A stretch of 64,000 nucleotides of DNA from Ornithinibacillus massiliensis (GTDB taxonomy: Bacteria; Bacillota; Bacilli; Bacillales; Amphibacillaceae). Below, one piece after another: positions 26,377-33,111 of the stretch (positions within the stretch are counted from its first letter, which is position 1; every line of letters starts with the position of its first letter). The translations under genes were made by a program, and so were the position numbers. The stretch lies in NCBI RefSeq assembly GCF_018310345.1, contig NZ_JAGXBY010000004.1, positions 124,001-188,000 of the forward strand, given 5' to 3'. A model generated the notes under the pieces. It worked only from the letters and a program-made list of their open reading frames with translations. It searched no databases and was not told the DNA's origin.

Positions 26377-27204
26377 ATGAAGTATAAACAAATTAAATGG
26401 CTCATTCTAATAATTCCAACTGTGACGATTGCCTTATGGGAATATATAAGACATGATTTTCTTCTCCCCTATATATCCATGGAGATGGGAAATTATCTAT
26501 CTCCCATTTTAGTCTTTATTGTAACATTGATATTTTCCCGTCATTTATTCACGATATTAGAAAGAATGCAGGAAGAGCTAAAAGTTGAAAAGGCAAAAAA
26601 AGCAGCACTGATTGAAAGAGAAAAATTGGCTCGAGAGCTTCATGATGGAATTGCTCAATCGCTATTTCTCTTGTCGGTAAAAACGAATAAATTCGGTAAA
26701 AAGAACCAACTTGAACATGATGTAGATTTTCAAAAAATTAAACAAACATTGCAGCATATTCATGAGGATACCCGCCAGGCTATTACCAATTTACGATATT
26801 CGCCCAATCAAGAACCATTTAGTTGGACGGAAACCATTAATCAATTTGTTACAGAAATTAAGAATCATCATATGATAGATGTTCACCTACAATGGTCCAT
26901 ACATGAGAGTACATTATCTCCTAAAGAAAAGGTTGAGTTATTCGCCTGTATTAAAGAGGCTGTTATGAATGTCATCAAGCATGCGAAAACAAATCAATTA
27001 TGGATTCAAGCAAAGGAAACAGACAACGGTTGGATATGTCAAATTAAAGATCAAGGAATTGGATTCACTAATGAAACACTTCTATCTAATGGAGGCTATG
27101 GATTACAGATCATTAATAATAGAGCCTCCGATATGGGATGGGATTTTTCAATAAATCGAATTGAAAATGAAACGATTATTACAATAAAAAAGGAGCAGAT
27201 GTAG
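26377..27204 (+). CDS. Sensor histidine kinase, NarL/LiaS-type
   Basis: 275 residues from the ATG at 26377; a GTG at 26368 coincides with the AAAGG site and is less likely. Two membrane segments with almost no external loop (residues about 8-22 and 42-58). Then a HisKA_3 phosphoacceptor box, REKLARELHDGIAQSLF, and an ATPase domain with AVMNVIKHAKTN, DQGIGF and NGGYGLQIINNRA. Short-loop kinases of this class sense membrane events or work with accessory proteins. It is divergent from copCD by 180 bp and ends right at the response regulator start. Control of copCD is likely but inferred. Confidence 0.92.
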   Translation: MKYKQIKWLILIIPTVTIALWEYIRHDFLLPYISMEMGNYLSPILVFIVTLIFSRHLFTILERMQEELKVEKAKKAALIEREKLARELHDGIAQSLFLLSVKTNKFGKKNQLEHDVDFQKIKQTLQHIHEDTRQAITNLRYSPNQEPFSWTETINQFVTEIKNHHMIDVHLQWSIHESTLSPKEKVELFACIKEAVMNVIKHAKTNQLWIQAKETDNGWICQIKDQGIGFTNETLLSNGGYGLQIINNRASDMGWDFSINRIENETIITIKKEQM

Positions 27205-27846
27205 ATGCAACCTTTTCGAATACTAATTGTCGATGATCATGCACATGCAAGAGAAGGCATTAGGGAAATTTTAGAGGAGTTTGACGACTTTCTTATTATA
27301 GGAGAAGCGAAAAATGGAAAAGAAGCGATCCAGCTGACCGAAGAACTGATCCCAGATATTATTTTAATGGATATCAAAATGCCCATGATGAACGGCCTTG
27401 AAGCTACGAAGATAATCAAAAGCAAATTCCCATTTGTAAAAATCGTTATGATAACGGTATCCGATGATATTACGGATTTATTTGATGCATTAAAAAAAGG
27501 AGCACAAGGATATCTGTTAAAAAACATTCAGTCCGACACATGGATAGAGCATTTAAGAGCCTTTGCTCTAGATGAAGTCCCGATGTCCAAAGAAATAGCA
27601 TTACAAATCCTAAAGGAATTCCCTCATAAGAAAGCAATAGAGGAAGAGAATATCCCTTTATCCAACCGAGAATTAGAGGTACTACAGTTAGTCGCCAAAG
27701 GCTTATCCAATAAAGAGATTTCAAATACATTATTTATTTCTGAACATACGGTTAAAAGTCATCTAAAAAATATATTAAGCAAACTTCATTTAGATAATCG
27801 CGTTCAGCTTACCAGTTATGCATTTCAAAAAGGATTAATGGATTAG
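27205..27846 (+). CDS. Response regulator, NarL/FixJ family
   Basis: 213 residues. Receiver domain with acidic pair VDDHAHAREG, phosphoacceptor Asp56 in DIILMDIKMPMMNG, and KGAQGYLLKN. A LuxR-type helix-turn-helix occupies about residues 148-210 (LSNRELEVLQLVAKGLSNKE, ISEHTVKSHLKNILSKL). The ATG directly follows the TAG of the kinase gene, with GGAG inside the kinase 3' end. The pair forms one operon with the kinase and ends at a strong hairpin. Confidence 0.94.
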   Translation: MQPFRILIVDDHAHAREGIREILEEFDDFLIIGEAKNGKEAIQLTEELIPDIILMDIKMPMMNGLEATKIIKSKFPFVKIVMITVSDDITDLFDALKKGAQGYLLKNIQSDTWIEHLRAFALDEVPMSKEIALQILKEFPHKKAIEEENIPLSNRELEVLQLVAKGLSNKEISNTLFISEHTVKSHLKNILSKLHLDNRVQLTSYAFQKGLMD

Positions 27847-27887
27847 GGAGAATAAGATTTCTTAAACTTCCACTTCTAAAAAACAAA

Positions 27888-27925
27888 CATAACCCTGAAT
27901 CCAGATATAGGATTTCAGGGTTATG
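27888..27925. terminator. Bidirectional terminator
   Basis: cataaccctgaatcc (27888-27902) pairs with ggatttcagggttatg (27910-27925) with one extra base. It separates the response regulator gene from the converging hypothetical gene. Confidence 0.85.
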
Positions 27926-27960
27926 TTACAGAAGGTTAGAATAAACCGCTACACAACCAC

Positions 27961-28455
27961 TCAGCTAGTAGACTGGTAAGGAGATTCCCACCTTTCTACG
28001 TATAACCCAGAATGTGTCACTTCATCTATCGCTTTTTCACAGGCCTTCCGTGCCCCTATGTACATGTAGTAATCATTACCAAAATGAACATAAAAGTCCT
28101 TCTTAATGCCAATTTTGCACCAAATTGCGTTCCGTAATGTCAACCTAGCTAACGCTTCAATTTCTTGAACACTAATTGTTTTTCCAACCCAAATCTTGGA
28201 TAAAAATTCTTTCGCATTTTGCTTGTTAACTTCATCAGACCATTGCTCTAAAGCAAGCAAGTAGGCATGATCTAACCCGATATCCTCCATAAAGGAAGAG
28301 ATGGCATTGATGTATAATTGCTCGGTTCGTACATACTCTTCCATACTTACCTTTAATCCAACCTCTGAGAAACAGGTCCATTCTTCGTCATTTTGATAAC
28401 TTCCATCTCTGTTTCTAAATAATGGATTATATTTCGTAACTCTCCAGGAATACAC
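27961..28455 (-). CDS. Conserved hypothetical protein
   Basis: 164 residues beginning at GTG, seven bases after AAGGAGG. It starts MYSWRVTKYNPLFRNRDG, has EEWTCFSEVG, and ends in a mixed alpha/beta region with YMYIGARKACEKAIDEV. The sequence looks like a small cytoplasmic protein seen in various Bacillus species, but I cannot name a characterised family. No membrane segment or signal. It lies downstream of the flavoprotein gene (69 bp) and could share its transcript. Confidence 0.75.
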   Translation of the reverse strand: MYSWRVTKYNPLFRNRDGSYQNDEEWTCFSEVGLKVSMEEYVRTEQLYINAISSFMEDIGLDHAYLLALEQWSDEVNKQNAKEFLSKIWVGKTISVQEIEALARLTLRNAIWCKIGIKKDFYVHFGNDYYMYIGARKACEKAIDEVTHSGLYVERWESPYQSTS

Positions 28456-28523
28456 TGTTTTTCCTCCTTACTGTTCTATGCATATAGAGAAGTACTAACG
28501 ACTTAGGATTAGAGCGAGGATTC

Positions 28524-29432
28524 TCATTGTTCATCTAAGAACGATTCATTTGCTAGGTCCATAACTACTCCACTAGCAGCTTTGCTCCCCTCACTTGCGG
28601 CATGAATTAATTGAGAAGGGCCCAATGTGATATCTCCACAAGCATATACCCCTTTTATATTCGTACGCCCTAAAGCGTCTATTTCTATTCCGCCCCTTTC
28701 ATTTATGCGACATCCTAATATCTCTGCTAAGGTAGATGCTTGTTTTAACTCGCTACCAATAAAGCCACCTTCTCGCTCAATCTCTTTTCCATTACGTAAC
28801 AATACCTTCTGTAAATAGCCATCCTCACCGTGTAAACCAATTATTTCATCTTCCAGAAGGATGACATTCTTCCTGCTTAGTAATTCTTTTTGCTCCTTCG
28901 TAAAGATATCCTTTCCATTTGTACATACAACAAGATCCTTACTCCAATTATAAATCAATTTTACTGCATGCATTGCATGCTCATTTTCTGTTATCAGTAC
29001 TAATTTACGATCTCTTAATTCCCAGCCATCACAGAATGGACAAATAAATAAGCTTTTCCCATAGAAATCATATATTCCCTCGATTTCTGGCAGTACATCC
29101 TTTAATCCTGTAGCCAATATAACCTTTTTAGAACGATAAGATTGTTGATCGCTTGTATGAATAATAAATGAATCATGATCTTTTATTACAGCAGTAACTC
29201 TTTGGTTACCGATCGTAATATCGGGATATTGTAATAACTCCTCTTTTGCAATTCGTTTAAACTCAGCTGGTTTAATCCCGTCTCTTGTTATAAAACCATG
29301 AGACTCATGTGTCACAGCATTTCTAGGTTGATCTTCATCAAACAACCTGATCTTCATTTTTGCTCTTGCAAGTACTAGGGATGCATTAAGACCTGCTGGC
29401 CCTCCACCTATAATCGCACAATCTAATAACAT
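28524..29432 (-). CDS. Thioredoxin reductase-like FAD/NAD(P) oxidoreductase
   Basis: 302 residues. FAD site IGGGPAGLNASLVLARA at the N-terminus, C131-P-F-C134 within FICPFCDGWE in the pyridine nucleotide domain, and YACGDITLGPSQLIHAASEG near the end. The CxxC spacing and length are those of the TrxB/AhpF superfamily; CPFCDGWE is found in a thioredoxin reductase-like subgroup. It likely transfers electrons from NAD(P)H to a thiol partner. An Rrf2 regulator gene lies 74 bp upstream in the same direction. Confidence 0.9.
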   Translation of the reverse strand: MLLDCAIIGGGPAGLNASLVLARAKMKIRLFDEDQPRNAVTHESHGFITRDGIKPAEFKRIAKEELLQYPDITIGNQRVTAVIKDHDSFIIHTSDQQSYRSKKVILATGLKDVLPEIEGIYDFYGKSLFICPFCDGWELRDRKLVLITENEHAMHAVKLIYNWSKDLVVCTNGKDIFTKEQKELLSRKNVILLEDEIIGLHGEDGYLQKVLLRNGKEIEREGGFIGSELKQASTLAEILGCRINERGGIEIDALGRTNIKGVYACGDITLGPSQLIHAASEGSKAASGVVMDLANESFLDEQ

Positions 29433-29506
29433 TTTGTTTTCCTCCTATTCATGATTCCATATATTAAAGACTCTTAATATCTATAATAAATTCAAAAAAA
29501 TTACTA

Positions 29507-29935
29507 TTATTGCTCCATGATTACATGATTAGCTTCTACTTGTCTGGCTATATCAACAATGTATTTTTGATCTAATTCTTTAGCCATCTTTTCTTCCGCT
29601 TCAACCATTACCTTTTCAATTAAACAATTTTCATTTCCTAAGTCATCATGTTCTTGTGAACAGCTAAATAATGTGGTCTTCCCTTCAATTGCATGAATAA
29701 CATTTAAGAAAGAAATATCTCGAGAATGTTTTACAATACGATACCCTCCTTTAGCACCAGGACTTGATTCAATTAGCCCAGCCTTAACAAGTTTTGTTAG
29801 TATTTTGGAGAGATATGTGGGAGACAGCTTTTGAATTTTAGCCAATTGTTCTACTCCAACCGCTTCCCCTTTATCTGCTAACATTAAATATACCATTGTA
29901 TGTAACGCATAATTAGTTGCTTTAGAATACTTCAT
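29507..29935 (-). CDS. Rrf2 family transcriptional regulator
   Basis: 142 residues. Winged helix MKYSKATNYALHTMVYLMLA, LAKIQKLSPTYLSKILTKL, then GAKGGYRIVK. Only two cysteines (Cys92 and Cys104) occur in the region where NsrR/IscR-type proteins bind an iron-sulphur cluster with three. It may sense thiol stress directly or use another ligand, as YwnA-like proteins do. It is followed by the flavoprotein gene, probably its target. An inverted repeat upstream suggests autoregulation. Confidence 0.9.
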   Translation of the reverse strand: MKYSKATNYALHTMVYLMLADKGEAVGVEQLAKIQKLSPTYLSKILTKLVKAGLIESSPGAKGGYRIVKHSRDISFLNVIHAIEGKTTLFSCSQEHDDLGNENCLIEKVMVEAEEKMAKELDQKYIVDIARQVEANHVIMEQ

Positions 29936-29958
29936 ACACTTACTCCTAACGCGGTCTT

Positions 29959-29985
29959 AATTATAGACCCTTTCTGTCTATAATT
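29959..29985 (-). promoter_or_regulatory. Probable Rrf2 operator
   Basis: aattatagac (29959-29968) and gtctataatt (29976-29985) form a perfect 10-bp inverted repeat with a 7-base spacer. It lies 24 bases upstream of the regulator start and contains TATAAT-like sequence on both strands, so it would overlap the promoter. Confidence 0.75.
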
Positions 29986-30096
29986 AATTATAATCAACTT
30001 AATTATGATTTAGCAAGTAATTGAAACTTTTCCTTAATCATTTCTTCTTATACCACCCATAACCATAAGAATGTAAAACATAAGGAGCATGAGTAG

Positions 30097-30609
30097 CTAC
30101 TTTTTCTCAGAAAACCAACGGAGTGCGCTTTGCTCCATCTCACGTACAAATTGCTTTTTTGCTGGGCTGTATTCACTCGTCGTATTGTAACGCAGTGCTA
30201 ACTTTTCCTTGAAGTAACTATATTTAGCTACCTCTTCAGGATGAGCTCTTAAGTAGTCTCGAAAAATTAAATGTCGCTCAATCTCAGGGTTATCCCATTG
30301 ATAGAAATGAATATGATGGGTTCTATTTTCTCCACCCTTCCGAAATAACCTTCTACCTGCAATACCCCATTCTCCAGCAACATCATACCCAAGAGACTTC
30401 ATTTGATTATGAAATAAATCAACCTTCTCGATATTTTTTACAATACACATCATATCGATTACAGGCTTTGCCTTCATCCCCTTAACTGAGGTACTCCCAA
30501 AATGCTCACATCGGATTATTAAATCGCCAAATATTTTTTTTAGATATTCTGCTTCAGCCTTAAACATTCGAGACCAATCCTCATTATAGTCTATAAGCCG
30601 AACCTTCAT
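30097..30609 (-). CDS. GrpB family nucleotidyltransferase-fold protein
   Basis: 170 residues. It shows the GrpB/UPF0157 pattern: RLIDYNEDWSRMFKAEAEYL, RCEHFGSTSVKGMKAKPVID, and HHIHFYQWDNPEIERHLIFR with DYLRAHPEE. The GSTS and PVID parts correspond to the nucleotidyltransferase active site. Function is uncertain in bacteria; some are fused to dephospho-CoA kinase. Single gene with GGGGAGG upstream. Confidence 0.9.
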   Translation of the reverse strand: MKVRLIDYNEDWSRMFKAEAEYLKKIFGDLIIRCEHFGSTSVKGMKAKPVIDMMCIVKNIEKVDLFHNQMKSLGYDVAGEWGIAGRRLFRKGGENRTHHIHFYQWDNPEIERHLIFRDYLRAHPEEVAKYSYFKEKLALRYNTTSEYSPAKKQFVREMEQSALRWFSEKK

Positions 30610-30775
30610 AGTAATGATCCTCCCCTTTAAGTCATTTCTATATTGAGAAGTCCTCGTTCAACTTTTGACAAGAATAAGTAATTAGGCTGTTGAGTAACAA
30701 TTACTCGATTTTACCTTTAGATCAAAGCTCAGCCAATTACTAGCTGGGCTTCTACTTAACCTTTCTAACTAGTAA

Positions 30776-31099
30776 CTAATTCCCATTCAACTCTTCCAGT
30801 ATCTCCTTATTAATATGAATCGTAGCCTTGTTGCTTTCTCTCAGGTCCGCTTTAAAATCCTCAAATGTATATTCATTATGGTTAATTATATTTTGTTCGT
30901 AAAGGCTATCAATCACTTTATTAATTAATAGAAAATCTCTATATTGTTCCAATATCTCTGGATGTGTAAAATATTCTTCAGGAGCTATATCTAGGCTTTT
31001 TGCTAACTCGACCTGAATCGCTTCTAATTCCGGAGTGGAGTTTTGTTTCATTGCTTCTTCTGTTTGTAGGGCATACTCCATCACTTCATCGTCAGACAC
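30776..31099 (-). CDS. Hypothetical protein, possibly N-terminally truncated
   Basis: 107 residues beginning at GTG (SDDEVMEYALQTEEAMKQNS), mostly helical and acidic. No ribosome binding site precedes the start, and the frame stays open for at least 20 codons further upstream (SKKSLIGLPV just before). No family recognised. It abuts a plus-strand fragment (31110-31259), so a rearrangement point may lie near 31100. Confidence 0.5.
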   Translation of the reverse strand: MSDDEVMEYALQTEEAMKQNSTPELEAIQVELAKSLDIAPEEYFTHPEILEQYRDFLLINKVIDSLYEQNIINHNEYTFEDFKADLRESNKATIHINKEILEELNGN

Positions 31100-31109
31100 G
31101 GGTAATCCA

Positions 31110-31259
31110 ATAAGCGATTTCTTCGAGCAAAAGAATGAGAAATTAAAAACAATGGAAGAAAATGAAATTCTTGTAGAAGGCGATAATTTTACGATAACAA
31201 CAAAAGAGTATATGGAACTTAAAGATCTGATTGGGGTAAAATTATATAGCCGACTCTAG
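31110..31259 (+). pseudogene. Possible C-terminal gene fragment
   Basis: About 48 codons with protein-like content (EKLKTMEENEILVEGDNFTI, TTKEYMELKDLIGVKLYSRL) ending in TAG. No start or ribosome binding site belongs to it, and the frame upstream is the antisense of the flanking gene. It looks like the tail of a gene whose front is lost. No family recognised. Confidence 0.35.
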
Positions 31260-31272
31260 TTTAGACCATAAG

Positions 31273-32190
31273 TTATTCTAGCCTGTAATCAGTATTGTCA
31301 AGTATATGAATTAAACTATCAAACAGACTTTGTTGAGATGGATTTTTCCAATCCTCTTCATACTCTGCCATCAGCCACATTACTTCATCAAGAAAGACAT
31401 GCAGTTTCGCCTTTTCCCATAGTAATTTTTCCTTATCGGTTAATGTAATATATTGCTTATATCCTGCTAAAAATAGTTCCCATTCGTCTATTGTAAAAAC
31501 TCGGTTTGGGGCACTTTTATGTTCATTATGAAATAGTAGTAACGCTAAGGCCAGATCAAAAATTCTTGGTATCCATGTTGCATTATCTGGATCGATTAAA
31601 AATGGTTCCGGAGTTAGAACCAAATTATTCGCTTTATAATCATGAGGGGTAGCAACATGTGGTAGCCCTGCATGTTTAAGACCTTCTTGATTCGCAACTC
31701 CTTCAAGCAACTTAACGCTTAACGCTTTATCGAACTCCACCCCAGCATTGGTAGCATGTTGCAAAATCGCTTCCATACTCTCCTCTACCTCTTGTTGATT
31801 AAAATCGTAGACATTATATTCACTTAGATTATAATCATTAGATACAGGTGAGAGACTATGAATGTGTCCTAACAACTTCCCAGCTTCGAAGATTTCCTCT
31901 CTTTTCCCCGAATACATTGATCCTTCAACAAATGGATATACAACAAAACTTGTTTCATCAATTTTTTGAGGATTATCCACCTGTAAATCAACAGGTATCA
32001 CGACGTTCACTCCATTACAATTAAGCATAGTAGTATATGTGATTAAATTATCTGATCTATCTTGGGTACGCTTTACAACGACATCATAATCGCTATTTTT
32101 CACACGAAATACTGGCGAAAATGGGTAAATACTTATAGGTTCTTCTTTAACTTCAAATCCGAATTTACTTAGAATCTCTTTTCCGTTCAT
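31273..32190 (-). CDS. APH-family phosphotransferase
   Basis: 305 residues. APH features are YDVVVKRTQDR (nucleotide lysine), VVYPFVEGSMYSGKREEIFE, TPHDYKANNLVL (catalytic loop with His-Asp), and FLIDPDNATWIPRIFDLALA (metal loop). The overall look is like bacterial kinases annotated as spectinomycin or streptomycin phosphotransferase-like, but the substrate cannot be inferred. The start lies after GGGAG. Converges with the small fragment at 31110. Confidence 0.82.
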   Translation of the reverse strand: MNGKEILSKFGFEVKEEPISIYPFSPVFRVKNSDYDVVVKRTQDRSDNLITYTTMLNCNGVNVVIPVDLQVDNPQKIDETSFVVYPFVEGSMYSGKREEIFEAGKLLGHIHSLSPVSNDYNLSEYNVYDFNQQEVEESMEAILQHATNAGVEFDKALSVKLLEGVANQEGLKHAGLPHVATPHDYKANNLVLTPEPFLIDPDNATWIPRIFDLALALLLFHNEHKSAPNRVFTIDEWELFLAGYKQYITLTDKEKLLWEKAKLHVFLDEVMWLMAEYEEDWKNPSQQSLFDSLIHILDNTDYRLE

Positions 32191-32395
32191 TATTAATTAC
32201 TCCCTGCCAATTATGTCTTATATATTGCGATCATCAACTCATAAGCTTACTAGTGCATTAAATTGAGAAATAGTATTTCACTCCCCACGAAACCGTGATT
32301 CCAATCTTCTTTAAAACTCTCTCACTAAACTAACTTCATACATACCACTCCCATAATAACACAAAATTCTAAAAATTTTACTGATATTAGTAAAC
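32191..32395. other. Intergenic region with no gene seen
   Basis: AT-rich stretch between the phosphotransferase start and the ybcI terminator; together with the terminator region it spans 362 bases. No reading frame, hairpin or repeat stands out apart from the terminator at 32396-32426. Confidence 0.5.
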
Positions 32396-32426
32396 AAAAA
32401 AAGACGACCAATTATATGATCGCCTT
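32396..32426 (-). terminator. Terminator of dabB-dabA-ybcI operon
   Basis: On the minus strand aaggcgatc pairs with ggtcgtctt (two G-T pairs) and seven T follow. It lies 127 bases beyond the ybcI stop. Confidence 0.75.
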
Positions 32427-32552
32427 GTTTGACTCTGCACACGTTACCTTAATTATTCAATTCATGAATGAAAGCATCTTATCTTTCAAGCAACCTTTCC
32501 TTGCTAAAAATACATGACCTTTTAAAATAATTAAAATATAAATTTACTATCA

Positions 32553-32921
32553 TTACTTTGTAATATTTTTCTCAAGGTCATTAAATAATTTAAATACCAT
32601 CACACGATCACCTGTACGAGTGCTAATATCCGTATGGAAACTTTTAACTTTTTCTCCGGTTATAGTTAATACGATTTCCTTAAGCTCTTCAATGCCTGAT
32701 TCTACTAGTACTGATCGCGTATTCTTTATAGTTAGCATGCCATCTTTTGTTTCACAAACAGCATATTCAGCTGGTGTTAGAATACCTTGTAGATTTACAA
32801 TAACCATATCACGTACGATATCTGTCTTCACGGAAACAGATCCGCGGCCTAGAAAGTCCTTTTCCCAATGTGTGATTGCTTTACTTATCTCAGATTCATA
32901 AGAACCTTTCGATAGTTTCAT
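32553..32921 (-). CDS. ybcI: DUF2294 family protein (YbcI-like)
   Basis: 122 residues from the ATG at 32921 (MKLSKGSYESEISKAITHWE), which AGGAG precedes; in-frame codons up to 32966 are rejected. The DUF2294 pattern is clear: KDFLGRGSVSVKTDIVRDMV, VNLQGILTPAEY, and DISTRTGDRVMVFKL. In B. subtilis the homolog ybcI follows the dabB/dabA homologs ndhF and ybcC, the same order as here. The function is unknown; the repeated association suggests a part in inorganic carbon uptake or its control. Confidence 0.87.
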   Translation of the reverse strand: MKLSKGSYESEISKAITHWEKDFLGRGSVSVKTDIVRDMVIVNLQGILTPAEYAVCETKDGMLTIKNTRSVLVESGIEELKEIVLTITGEKVKSFHTDISTRTGDRVMVFKLFNDLEKNITK

Positions 32922-33111
32922 ACCTATACAACTCCTATCGAATAAAAACTGTCCTATTGCATACAATTTTTAACATGTTATGCTATCTATCTTACAAGAT
33001 TATTCGTTCCGTCGTAAATTAATTAACCCTAAAATAAGTTCAGCAAAATCTCCTAACACATCCGAATTCCTTATAGAATAACGAGCTTAGAAAATTGCTC
33101 AATGCGAGCGT

